A program made the translations under genes and the position numbers. This document shows positions 18,206 to 26,120 of a stretch of 64,000 bases of DNA, piece by piece (the stretch's first letter is position 1; each line of letters opens with the position of its first letter). The notes beneath the pieces were generated by a model. It saw only the letters and a list, made by a program, of their open reading frames with translations. It was not told the origin of the DNA and ran no database searches. This DNA comes from Chitinophaga alhagiae (GTDB lineage Bacteria; Bacteroidota; Bacteroidia; Chitinophagales; Chitinophagaceae), in assembly GCF_003568665.1 (NCBI RefSeq), contig NZ_QXMH01000001.1, positions 744,001 to 808,000 of the forward strand, given 5' to 3'.

Positions 18206-19203
18206 CAGAATTTTACTTTGGATAAGCGGCGGAATACTTTTTCTTCCTCATCGGCAATATGCAGCAGCATATTGGCCAGTTCCGCGTAGGAAACGTTATC
18301 TGCCGAGCGGGCTTTGCATACGCGGCCGGCGGCAAAGGCAAAATTGCGCCAGAGGTCTCCCACGGCGGTCAGCTCCGTGCCCAGGTCTTTCAGTTCCTGG
18401 CTGCCCAGCAGCGCGCCGGCTTCGCGTAAAAAGGCGGCGTACATGAACCGGAAACCCGCACCGCCGGTGCCGATCTCTTCCTGCATGCGGATAATGTTGC
18501 CAAGGTACAAGGCGGCCCTGCGGTCTCCCTCTTTAGTGGGGTAATCTTTCACCCGGCGGGCCAGGAAACGGATGCCCTTTACGCCGAAGAACGGCACGGG
18601 TATTTTGAGCATATAATGGCAGGCCTGTTTGATACCTTCCCGGATGGGGCCGGTAAAATCCACCTGCCCGGGAACGCTCACGGGGTAGTACATTTTTCCT
18701 TTCGGTTCCGGGAAGCCTTTGGCAAAACGCGCCTGCTCCAGGCTTTCGGGGTCTATCTGCGTCACCGTGTCCATGATAGGATCGCTGACCAGGTAATGGC
18801 CGTTCTCTTTGCCGAACACCACCAGGTTGTGCGCGTTGAAGTGAAAGCGGTAGGAAGCGGGGAAATACGGGAGGTAATACACGCTGGACTGCATGCCTAC
18901 CGGTATGCCTTTGGCGATCACCTCTTCCAGCGCCTGCCTGGCTTTGGCGGGACTGCTGAACTTGCGGGACTCCATTTTAACGCCCAGGCGTTTGCACACC
19001 CGTGAAAAAATGGCGCCGGGCCATATGCGGTACGTAGTGCCGGGCACACCGTTCACTTTCACAAAAGGTAAATGGCCGAAGAAAATACCGGCCCCGATAC
19101 CGAAGGCCATGGGCTCGCTGATCTGCAAACCGTAATGCCGGAAGATATTGGATATTACGCCGCTCTCGCAATGTGCTGTCTGTACGTGATTGAATTGTGT
19201 CAT
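18205..19203 (-). CDS. BtrH N-terminal domain protein, candidate acyl-transferring enzyme of the pigment cluster
   Basis: 332-residue protein. The first half matches the BtrH N-terminal domain, a papain-like fold: Cys12 in HCESG, His125 in FNAHNLVVFG and Asp141 in LVSDP are in the right order for a Cys-His-Asp triad. The second half (about 190-332) is helical (DUF4872-like). BtrH itself moves an acyl group from an acyl-carrier protein to an amino group in butirosin synthesis. In a cluster that makes both an ACP-bound chain and a dialkylresorcinol, an ester-forming role joining the two is an attractive inference but not shown by the sequence. It lies 9 bp after the small unknown gene and is coupled to the ATPase gene. 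Confidence 0.85.
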   Translation of the reverse strand: MTQFNHVQTAHCESGVISNIFRHYGLQISEPMAFGIGAGIFFGHLPFVKVNGVPGTTYRIWPGAIFSRVCKRLGVKMESRKFSSPAKARQALEEVIAKGIPVGMQSSVYYLPYFPASYRFHFNAHNLVVFGKENGHYLVSDPIMDTVTQIDPESLEQARFAKGFPEPKGKMYYPVSVPGQVDFTGPIREGIKQACHYMLKIPVPFFGVKGIRFLARRVKDYPTKEGDRRAALYLGNIIRMQEEIGTGGAGFRFMYAAFLREAGALLGSQELKDLGTELTAVGDLWRNFAFAAGRVCKARSADNVSYAELANMLLHIADEEEKVFRRLSKVKF

Positions 19204-19212
19204 GATCTTTTT

Positions 19213-19635
19213 TTATTCGGGGCGCTGAAAAGGCAGCAGCTCTCCCTTTTGCAGGGTTTCGGCGGCAATGCCGAACACCGCGGCATATTTGGCCAGCATA
19301 TCGGCGCTCAGGTTTTTGAACACGGCGGGTTTCATATGCCTTTTCACCTGCCACTGGAATTTACCTACTTTCCGCGCCAGCAGCGGCAGGTCAAGCAGGG
19401 TACGTTCCATATAGAACGCCACGGGGCTCAGCTCTCCGCTCGCCACCTTGCCGCGGGTGGCTTCCACGCGGTGTTCCACTTCTTCCCAGGCCTGCCCCAA
19501 AGCCACGTTTTCCGGCTCCCACCCTACGCTTGACACCGGGGTGTAATCCCCGGAAGCGTCCACTGCATAGAATAACTGTTTGAATGTACCGTGATGCAGG
19601 TTGTCGCCGTCCTGCGGAACTTCATCTTTCTTCAT
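19213..19635 (-). CDS. uncharacterised small protein of the pigment cluster
   Basis: 140-residue soluble protein with no motif I can name. It is mixed helical/strand with a Trp-containing middle (SVGWEPENVALGQAWEEVE) and a Lys-rich C-terminal third. There is no signal peptide or membrane segment. Its place between darB (75-bp gap) and the BtrH-like gene (9-bp gap) suggests it works with the BtrH-like protein. The start at 19635 (MKKDEVPQDGD) is preferred over the ATG six codons upstream. Confidence 0.75.
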   Translation of the reverse strand: MKKDEVPQDGDNLHHGTFKQLFYAVDASGDYTPVSSVGWEPENVALGQAWEEVEHRVEATRGKVASGELSPVAFYMERTLLDLPLLARKVGKFQWQVKRHMKPAVFKNLSADMLAKYAAVFGIAAETLQKGELLPFQRPE

Positions 19636-19710
19636 ATATACAGCTTTAAACAATTACGAACCAGGGTGTACTTCCGTAACACGCAGCCTGGTCCGTAACG
19701 GGTAATTGAC

Positions 19711-20847
19711 TTACACTACTGTGATATGTGCGTATGCGTAAGAGAACCTTGCACTCTCCGGCACCATCATCACAATGGTATCGCCTTTCTTCAGCAAGCC
19801 CTGGTTCAGCAGCTCTTCCAGCATGAAATATGGAGAAGCGGTGCCCACATTGCCCACGCGGGTGAGGTTGGTGAACCATTTTTCCTGCGGGATGTGTACG
19901 CCCAGCCTGGCAATTTCCTCATCTATCCGGAAGCGGAAGTATTCGGAAGAAAGGTGGGGCAGGAAGTAGGTGAGCTTGTCAATATCGATATTGTATTTTT
20001 CTACGAGGTCTTTCCACATCTGCGCGCCGGAAGGTACAATGTTCTTGCCCAGCAGGCGGGTGTCCTGCTTGAAGGAGAACACGCTGTTGGCGGCCCACTC
20101 TTCGGGGGTCATATCCGTCCAGCCCTTGGTGGAGCCGTCTTCATGCTTGATGGCGCCCGCGTACATGCAGGTATCCAGGTTATTGGCGTAAGAAGCGATC
20201 TCTACCCAGTCTACCCGGAGAGACAGCCCTTCTGCATTGGGTTTGTCTTCGAACAGGGCGGCGCTGGCGCCGTCTGAAAGCATCCATCTTAAAAAATCTT
20301 TTTCAAAGGCGATAATGGGGTTTTCCGCCAGTGATTTGAGGTTTTCCGTTTCCGGTTCAAACTTGCGGGACAGCATCCAGCTGGAGAATTTCTCCGAACC
20401 GGTGCTCACGGCGTTGCTGGTGTTGCCGCATTTAATAGACATGTAGGCGTACTTGAACGCCTGCATACCGGCCGCACAAGCCCCGGTGGCGGCAATCAGC
20501 TCCACGGGCTGGCATTTCAGCAGGCCGTGTACCATGGCGGCATGGTTGGGCAGCAGCTGGTCTGGCGAGGTGGTGCCGCAGGCCAGGAGCTGCAAACGTT
20601 CTATGGGAAGCTGGTTGTCAAACAACATTCTTACGGCTTCGGCAGTCATTTCAGCGTTGGTATGGGTAGAAGCACCCGTTTTATCCAGCGCGTAGTACCG
20701 GGTCTTGATCTTGTTATTTCCCAGGATCATATTGCGTGCCCGGGAAGGCTTGCCATCCACCATTCCGAGGATGCTTTCCATTTCATCGTTCCCTACTGGC
20801 TCATTCGGCAGAAATTTGGAGAGCCTCGTGATATATACTTCTTTCAT
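19711..20847 (-). CDS. darB: DarB-like 3-oxoacyl-ACP synthase III
   Basis: 378-residue KAS III-family enzyme. Cys124 lies in the active-site motif ATGACAAGM, the catalytic His in FLPHLSSEYF and the Asn in RVGNVGTASP. In dialkylresorcinol synthesis DarB condenses a fatty acyl thioester with an ACP-bound beta-keto chain, and DarA then aromatises the product (established for the dar pathway). Its partner darA lies directly upstream. The ATG overlaps (ATGA) the stop of a 16-codon frame carried by a tandem repeat. The start is supported by the usual MKEVYITRLSKFLPNEPV N-terminus. Confidence 0.92.
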   Translation of the reverse strand: MKEVYITRLSKFLPNEPVGNDEMESILGMVDGKPSRARNMILGNNKIKTRYYALDKTGASTHTNAEMTAEAVRMLFDNQLPIERLQLLACGTTSPDQLLPNHAAMVHGLLKCQPVELIAATGACAAGMQAFKYAYMSIKCGNTSNAVSTGSEKFSSWMLSRKFEPETENLKSLAENPIIAFEKDFLRWMLSDGASAALFEDKPNAEGLSLRVDWVEIASYANNLDTCMYAGAIKHEDGSTKGWTDMTPEEWAANSVFSFKQDTRLLGKNIVPSGAQMWKDLVEKYNIDIDKLTYFLPHLSSEYFRFRIDEEIARLGVHIPQEKWFTNLTRVGNVGTASPYFMLEELLNQGLLKKGDTIVMMVPESARFSYAYAHITVV

Positions 20848-20894
20848 CTGTTAATATTCGTCTTTTTATTGGTCAGATGGAACTTGCGTTTCAT
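20844..20894 (-). CDS. 16-codon frame coupled to darB (repeat copy 2)
   Basis: Reads MKRKFHLTNKKTNINR and its TGA overlaps the darB ATG as ATGA. It is carried by the second copy of the 47-bp repeat. Whether it is translated is unknown. It may control darB translation, or may simply result from duplication of the darB start region. Confidence 0.4.
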   Translation of the reverse strand: MKRKFHLTNKKTNINR

Positions 20895-20964
20895 TTGCAA
20901 TTGTTCGTCTTTTTATTGGTCAAATGGAACTTGCGTTTCATTTGCTGTAATTCGTCTTTTTATG
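20857..20964. repeat. 47-bp tandem repeat upstream of darB (two full copies and a partial third)
   Basis: Copies begin with TTCGTCTTTTTAT on the plus strand at 20857, 20904 and 20951, exactly 47 bp apart; the third breaks off after 13-14 bp. The two full copies differ at only a few positions, mostly at the end of the unit. In the darB direction each full copy contains ATGAAACGCAAG and encodes a 16-codon frame overlapping the next start by 4 nt, so the period equals 17 codons minus the ATGA overlap. The copies fill most of the darA-darB gap. Confidence 0.9.
20891..20941 (-). CDS. 16-codon frame coupled to the next repeat copy (repeat copy 1)
   Basis: Reads MKRKFHLTNKKTNNCK; its TGA overlaps the ATG of the second small frame as ATGA. 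Same caveats as the other copy. No Shine-Dalgarno sequence precedes it. Confidence 0.35.
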   Translation of the reverse strand: MKRKFHLTNKKTNNCK

Positions 20965-21117
20965 GCTTCTTTATCAGGCCAGATCATTGCTGGTGACAGT
21001 TTAAACGGCCGTAAATATAGAATTTTGCATGAATTATTTAACCCTGCGGCAAGGCAGTAACCTGAAAATAATACGCAACTACCGGCATTCCCTAACGGCA
21101 AATTTACGCAGAAAGTA

Positions 21118-22044
21118 TCATCCTTCCCGGAGTGAGATGCCTTTATAATAGGCCACATCCTCGTTCAGCTGTTTGCGCAGCAGCAGCAATTTCAACCAGG
21201 ATGCTACGGTGGTAAAGGGAGACAGGAAGGGGATGGCCAGCAGCAATATGACGCGGTACAGGGTAACGCGGCCCTGGCGCGCGGCATCTCCCGGCCCGCC
21301 CTTGGCGCTGATGAAATTGGCAAAAAAGCGGAACGGCTTTACACCGCGCATTTCCAGCACAATGAGGCCGGGTTTCATTTCCACGCTCCGGAGCGCCAGC
21401 AGCTGCCCATGCAGGCCGCTAAACGCTTTTTTCTCCAGCGCCTCCGCAATGGGAGCGGCAAAACGGGCAGCCCCCACAATATCTTTTTCCTGCACGCCGG
21501 CCGGGGGAAATATAAAGAACGCGTCTTTTTTCCCTTTGGTAGACCAGCGGAGGATGGTGATCAGCGATACCAGGTTGTGATGCGTATCCGCCAGGGCTAT
21601 ATGCCCTACCAGGTTGGCGCCCAGCTGGTGCAGGTACCTTTTCACCTTTTCCTGGGCGTTGATCCACATATTGCGGCAGCCCAGCAGGGTCACCACCGGC
21701 CGGCCTTTCAGCAGCCGGGCGGCTTCCGGGCTTTGCAGGAAAGCGGCCACCGGCTGGGAGGGGGAAAGGAACCAGGGCTGATAGGCCATGATCACCAGGT
21801 CAAAATGTTCGTCTGGGTTGACTTTCAGGGGTTTGATGGCCCTGGGCCGCGCCAGCACGGTTTCCGGCATGGCGTCAAAAAATTGCTGTTTCGGCCAGGG
21901 GAAAGGAAAGGGGCTCTCCGGCTCAAGTTGTTCATATACCACGGCGGCTTTGCCCTGCAGGGGAGCCAGCACGTTGTCAATGATCCTCTTCAGTTGGCCG
22001 GTTTGTGTGAAATAGACGACAAGTATCTTCGGTAGTTGACTCAT
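21118..22044 (-). CDS. darA: dialkylresorcinol condensing enzyme DarA
   Basis: 308-residue protein with a flavodoxin-like N-terminus (KILVVYFTQTGQLKRIID) and a C-terminal hydrophobic tail (VILLLAIPFLSPF) that may associate with the membrane. DarA cyclises and aromatises the DarB product into a dialkylresorcinol, one half of flexirubin-type pigments. The start at 22044 (MSQLPKILVV) puts the first beta strand at the N-terminus as expected. The gene ends 270 bp before darB, the gap being filled by the tandem repeat, and starts 59 bp after the GIN-domain gene. Confidence 0.9.
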   Translation of the reverse strand: MSQLPKILVVYFTQTGQLKRIIDNVLAPLQGKAAVVYEQLEPESPFPFPWPKQQFFDAMPETVLARPRAIKPLKVNPDEHFDLVIMAYQPWFLSPSQPVAAFLQSPEAARLLKGRPVVTLLGCRNMWINAQEKVKRYLHQLGANLVGHIALADTHHNLVSLITILRWSTKGKKDAFFIFPPAGVQEKDIVGAARFAAPIAEALEKKAFSGLHGQLLALRSVEMKPGLIVLEMRGVKPFRFFANFISAKGGPGDAARQGRVTLYRVILLLAIPFLSPFTTVASWLKLLLLRKQLNEDVAYYKGISLREG

Positions 22045-22103
22045 AAACGGGTCTGATGTTCCAAAAAATCTGTAAACATACAAAAGATTTCGAATTTGTT
22101 ATG

Positions 22104-22805
22104 CTACAGCTTCCTCACCGAGCCGGAGCCCAGCTTGCTGCTTTTGATAGACGGCTCTCCCTTGTAGCGCACATCGCCGGAGCCGAGGGTGTTGGTTTTC
22201 AGCTCCCTGCTGGCATGTACTTCGGCGTTGCCGCTGCCGGCAATATTCACGTCTGCCGTTTCCGCCAGCAGCTCGTCCGCCTCACAGTTGCCGCTGCCGG
22301 CAATGTTGATGCGCAGGTCTCTCGTTTGCCCTTTCAGCTCCACATTGCCGGAACCGGCCAGGTCTACCGAGATGACCGGGGCATTGAAGCTGCCGGACAG
22401 GTCCCCGCTGCCGGAGAGGCTGAAATGCATGCGGCCGGGAGAAGTGAAGTGGCTTTTCACCTCCACGTCCCCGGAGCCGTTGAGGTCTACCCCTTCCAGC
22501 ACCGGCGTGGTAACGAACACTTTTACCGGCCTGTGCGCGCGTATGTTGGTATTGCGGCGGAAACGGATGCGCAGCTCCCCGCCGTCTACGTCTGTTTCAA
22601 TGAGCGGAACAATATTGTCTTCCGCCTCTATAGACAGCAGGTGAGAACTGCCCTGGGTAATATACACGTTCATGGAACCGCTCACTTCTACCTGGGAGAA
22701 CTCTCCGGGCCGGCGCTCTTCGCGGGCCAGGTTGCGGCTTCCGCTCACGGAATCGCAGGCCGCCATCAGGGGCAGCAGCAGCAGGGGTAAGAAAGTTGCT
22801 TTCAT
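22104..22805 (-). CDS. GIN-domain (DUF2807) lipoprotein
   Basis: 233-residue putative auto-transporter-adhesin-like protein. Lipoprotein signal with lipobox LMAAC at about residues 13-17. The rest is a beta-solenoid of repeating G-S-G turns ([56 protein letters not shown]), the hallmark of the domain. Function in Bacteroidota is unknown, with a surface or periplasmic location likely. The start is the ATG directly before the signal peptide. It is divergent from guaA and upstream of darA in the same direction, but there is nothing to tie it to pigment formation. Confidence 0.88.
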   Translation of the reverse strand: MKATFLPLLLLPLMAACDSVSGSRNLAREERRPGEFSQVEVSGSMNVYITQGSSHLLSIEAEDNIVPLIETDVDGGELRIRFRRNTNIRAHRPVKVFVTTPVLEGVDLNGSGDVEVKSHFTSPGRMHFSLSGSGDLSGSFNAPVISVDLAGSGNVELKGQTRDLRINIAGSGNCEADELLAETADVNIAGSGNAEVHASRELKTNTLGSGDVRYKGEPSIKSSKLGSGSVRKL

Positions 22806-22892
22806 ATAATAAGGTTTATAGATAAATGGTGCGGGGGAAAAATACAAAGAATTCTTCAATCCCGAAGCGCAGGGTATTTAATGGGCAAACGC

Positions 22893-22900
22893 TATCTTTG
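22893..22900 (+). promoter_or_regulatory. predicted -7 element (TATCTTTG) of guaA
   Basis: Exact TAnnTTTG match, ending 7 nt before the ATG at 22908. This implies a leaderless or nearly leaderless transcript and rules out the in-frame ATG at 22881, which lies upstream of the box. No clear -33 element. Confidence 0.65.
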
Positions 22901-22907
22901 CACCACC

Positions 22908-24446
22908 ATGACAGAAAAGATCCTGATCCTCGATTTCGGTTCCCAATACACGCAATTAATTGCACGCAGCGTCCGGGAGTTGAATATTTATTGTGAAATA
23001 CAACCATGCACCAAACCCGTTACCTGGGAAAGCAGTATTAAAGGCATCATCCTCTCCGGTTCACCGTTTTCCGTGAACGACCCGCAGGCCCCCGTGGTAG
23101 ACATTGCCGCCATGGCAGACAAGGTACCCGTGCTGGGCGTTTGCTACGGCGCGCAGCTCATGGCCAAGGTGTTTGGCGGCGAAGTGGCCAAAAGCAGCCA
23201 CCGCGAGTACGGCCGGGCCTTCATGGAGCATACTGACAAGGAAGAACCCCTGTTATACGACATTTCACCCAAGAGCCAGGTGTGGATGAGCCACGCAGAC
23301 ACTATTGTGCGCCTGCCGGAGGCCTTCACCCCCATTGCTCATACAGAAAATATACCGGTTGCGGCTTTCAAGAGCTTTACACTGGCCAAACACCCCCTGT
23401 TTGCCCTGCAGTTCCACCCGGAAGTAACGCATTCCCTGGAAGGCAAGCTGATCATCCGCAACTTTCTGGTACACATCTGCGGCATGCAGCAGAACTGGAC
23501 GCCGGCAGCCTTTGTACAGGAAACCGTAGCCCGCATCCGGCAGGAAGTGGGCGATAAAAAAGTGGTGATGGCCCTCAGCGGCGGGGTAGACTCTACCGTG
23601 GCCGCGGAACTGATCCACAAGGCCATTGGCCAAAACCTTTACTGCGTGTTTGTAGACAACGGCCTGCTGAGAAAAGACGAATTTGCCACCGTGCTGGACT
23701 CTTACAAGCACATGGGCCTCAACGTGAAAGGGGTAGACGCCAAAGATCTTTTTTACGGCGAACTGAAGGGCGTTACAGACCCTGAAACCAAACGCAAGAT
23801 CATTGGCCGCCTTTTTATTGAGGTATTCCAGCAGGAGGCCACCACCCTGAAAGACATTGCCTTCCTGGGCCAGGGCACTATTTACCCTGACGTGATAGAG
23901 TCCGTTTCTGTAAACGGGCCCTCCGCCACCATCAAATCCCACCACAACGTGGGCGGCCTGCCTGAAAAAATGAACATGGGCCTGGTGGAACCGCTGCGTT
24001 TCCTGTTTAAGGACGAAGTACGCCGGGTAGGCAAGGAAATCGGCATCAGCGACATCTTCCTGGCCCGCCACCCCTTCCCCGGCCCGGGCCTGGCCATCCG
24101 CATACTGGGAGAGATCACCCCTGAAAAAGTGGCCATGCTGCAGGAAGCAGACGCCATTTACATAGAGAACCTCCGCGAAGCGGAGCTATACAACCAGGTA
24201 TGGCAGGCCGGCACCATTCTGCTGCCCGTACAAAGCGTTGGCGTAATGGGCGATGAACGGACCTACGAGTTTACCGTGGCGCTGCGCGCCGTAACCTCCA
24301 CAGACGGGATGACGGCAGACTGGGCGCACCTTCCCTACGAGTTCCTCGCTAAAGTATCTAACGACATCATCAATAAAGTAAAAGGCATCAACCGCGTGGT
24401 GTACGACATCAGTTCCAAACCACCCGCCACCATTGAGTGGGAATAA
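22908..24446 (+). CDS. guaA: GMP synthase (glutamine-hydrolysing)
   Basis: Converts XMP to GMP with ATP and glutamine; the last step of guanylate synthesis. 512 aa, normal length. The class I glutaminase half has Cys in LGVCYGAQ and His-Glu in FHPEVTHS. The ATP pyrophosphatase half has SGGVDSTV near residue 222, and the dimerisation domain ends in KPPATIEWE. The start is chosen at 22908 because the -7 box lies between this ATG and the only upstream one. The gene is single and followed by a lipoprotein gene 120 bp on; no hairpin terminator is visible behind it. Confidence 0.98.
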   Translation: MTEKILILDFGSQYTQLIARSVRELNIYCEIQPCTKPVTWESSIKGIILSGSPFSVNDPQAPVVDIAAMADKVPVLGVCYGAQLMAKVFGGEVAKSSHREYGRAFMEHTDKEEPLLYDISPKSQVWMSHADTIVRLPEAFTPIAHTENIPVAAFKSFTLAKHPLFALQFHPEVTHSLEGKLIIRNFLVHICGMQQNWTPAAFVQETVARIRQEVGDKKVVMALSGGVDSTVAAELIHKAIGQNLYCVFVDNGLLRKDEFATVLDSYKHMGLNVKGVDAKDLFYGELKGVTDPETKRKIIGRLFIEVFQQEATTLKDIAFLGQGTIYPDVIESVSVNGPSATIKSHHNVGGLPEKMNMGLVEPLRFLFKDEVRRVGKEIGISDIFLARHPFPGPGLAIRILGEITPEKVAMLQEADAIYIENLREAELYNQVWQAGTILLPVQSVGVMGDERTYEFTVALRAVTSTDGMTADWAHLPYEFLAKVSNDIINKVKGINRVVYDISSKPPATIEWE

Positions 24447-24566
24447 CGGGCCGGAGCAATTGGCGGGACAGGTTTGGCGAACGCGTTGCGTTAACATGCA
24501 AATAATTCGTAATTCCATGACCCGCAACCGACCATTGCGGAATGATTTTTGCAATTTTGGCAGCTT

Positions 24567-25895
24567 ATGAACCGAATGAAAACTTTAACCAGTCTTGCCG
24601 TTCTCGTATCTTTCCTGATCGTACTGCAAGCCTGTAGCATTTTCCGCACGGCGCCGGTAAAAACGGACGGGCCTCCCCCGGAGCTGTCCAAACCGAAGCC
24701 GGAGGAGAAAAAGCCTGAAGAAAAAAAGCCGGAGGCCAGGGCGCCCTTTAATGTGCCCGCCTTTGCCAAAGAGGTGAAACGCAGCAGCTATAACATTGCC
24801 GTTTTTGCACCGCTTTACCTGGATTCTGTGTTTGCCACTTCGCTGGATATTCCCGGCCGCACCATGCCCCGGTATGTATTGCCCGGCCTGGAGTTTTACG
24901 AAGGCGTGCAGCTGGCCCTGGACACCCTGCAAACACAAGGCCTGCAACTGAACGTGCAGGTGTTTGACAACAAATCAAGGAATACGGACGTGGCGGCCCT
25001 CATCCGCACCCACCGGCTGGACAATACAGACCTGATCATTGGCGCCGTAGGCACACCGGAGTTCAAGCCGCTCAGTGACTTTGCCAAACAGAAAGAGATC
25101 AACCTGGTATCTGCCACCTTCCCGAACGACGGGGGCGTTACAGACAACCCCTTCCTGCTCATCAGCAACAGTACGCTCCGCTCTCACGTAGAAGCTATTC
25201 ATGATTATGCGCAGAAAGGTTTCGCCAACAAGAACATACTGGTGGTACGGCGCGCGTCCAGCTTTGAGGCCAGCATTGCCAACAGCATCAAGGCGGCGTA
25301 TGACCGGCTGAACTACGACAAAAAGACCCGCATCCGCGAAGTGATCTGGAGCGATGCCACCACAGACCAGCAGCTCACACAATACCTGCTGGCAGACCGG
25401 CCCAACCTGCTAATCATTACCGCGCTGGACGAGGCCGGCGCCAAAACCGTTCTCCGTAAACTGGCGCCGCACCGGGGTACCTACCCCATGCACGTGTTCG
25501 GCATGCCTACCTGGGACGTGATGAAGTTCAAGGAGCCGGAGTTTGCAGGCATCACCATGTACTACTCCTCCCCTTATTACAACGACAAAACAGACCTGTT
25601 CAGCCGCTACATCACAGACCATTTCAGGAGAGTGTACAGGTCCCGCCCGTCAGACATGGCCTTCAAAGGTTTTGAGCTGACCTACTACTTTGTAAAACTG
25701 CTCACGCAGGATGGGGTGTACTTCAACAAAGACATGAACAAACCCGGCAACCGCGTGTTCACCAGCTTCAATTTTCAGCCGGTGTACCTGAAAGACGGGG
25801 GAACGGAGAACAACATGCCGGATTATTTCGAGAACAAGAACATTTACATCATTCAGAAGGGAGACAGTGCCGATTTCAGGATGAACTCCCTGTAA
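24567..25895 (+). CDS. PBP1-type (LivK-like) substrate-binding lipoprotein
   Basis: 442-residue lipoprotein: signal with lipobox VLQAC (Cys about residue 19), then a Pro/Glu/Lys-rich linker (KPKPEEKKPEEKKPEARAP) and a periplasmic type 1 binding fold (YNIAVFAPLYLDSVF, later DLIIGAVGTPEFKPLSDFA and NLVSATFPNDGG). Related Bacteroidota proteins often carry a LysM domain N-terminally; none is seen here. No permease or ATPase is nearby, so a role in amino-acid import is doubtful. Either ATG 24567 or ATG 24576 could be the start. Confidence 0.83.
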   Translation: MNRMKTLTSLAVLVSFLIVLQACSIFRTAPVKTDGPPPELSKPKPEEKKPEEKKPEARAPFNVPAFAKEVKRSSYNIAVFAPLYLDSVFATSLDIPGRTMPRYVLPGLEFYEGVQLALDTLQTQGLQLNVQVFDNKSRNTDVAALIRTHRLDNTDLIIGAVGTPEFKPLSDFAKQKEINLVSATFPNDGGVTDNPFLLISNSTLRSHVEAIHDYAQKGFANKNILVVRRASSFEASIANSIKAAYDRLNYDKKTRIREVIWSDATTDQQLTQYLLADRPNLLIITALDEAGAKTVLRKLAPHRGTYPMHVFGMPTWDVMKFKEPEFAGITMYYSSPYYNDKTDLFSRYITDHFRRVYRSRPSDMAFKGFELTYYFVKLLTQDGVYFNKDMNKPGNRVFTSFNFQPVYLKDGGTENNMPDYFENKNIYIIQKGDSADFRMNSL

Positions 25896-25910
25896 AGGCA
25901 TCTGCCGGAT

Positions 25911-25957
25911 ATCATAAAAGCGAGGGCGGCCCGGTGGGCCGCCCTCGCTTTTATGAT
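25911..25957. terminator. long perfect palindrome, bidirectional terminator
   Basis: Two perfectly complementary 22-nt arms (25911-25932 and 25936-25957) separated by GGT. The GC core is flanked by AAAAG/CTTTT so that either strand ends in a T run. It ends the PBP1 lipoprotein transcript. Confidence 0.92.
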
Positions 25958-25987
25958 ACTATTTTACCTGCGTAGTTGGAGGCTTCT

Positions 25988-26020
25988 CCTTCGCTTCTCG
26001 TTCGCTTCACGTTCGCTTGA
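25988..26020. repeat. 11-bp tandem repeat, three copies
   Basis: CCTTCGCTTCT, CGTTCGCTTCA and CGTTCGCTTGA follow one another directly, with a partial copy (GGCTTCT) just before. They lie between two converging terminators. No gene is seen in this spacer. Confidence 0.8.
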
Positions 26021-26062
26021 GGTAGTCTTACCCCATTTGGTTAATTTAGTATCATAAAAAAG

Positions 26063-26099
26063 AGGCTGGCCAAAAGGTGCAATACCTTTTGGCCAGCCT
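26063..26099 (-). terminator. rho-independent terminator of the first susCD pair
   Basis: 16-nt arms at 26063-26078 and 26084-26099 with a 5-nt loop. On the minus strand they are followed by a T run (plus-strand A run at 26056-26062). It lies 21 bp beyond the SusD stop codon. Confidence 0.9.
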
Positions 26100-26120
26100 G
26101 TGACCCTAAATATACAAAAA

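Noticed and set aside
20857-20964. Repeats considered as a CRISPR array
   Set aside because: Directly tandem 47-bp units without unique spacers, no cas genes, and only two full copies.
25911-25957. Long palindrome considered as a transposon end or attachment site
   Set aside because: No transposase or integrase, no target duplication found, and position and T runs fit a terminator between genes.
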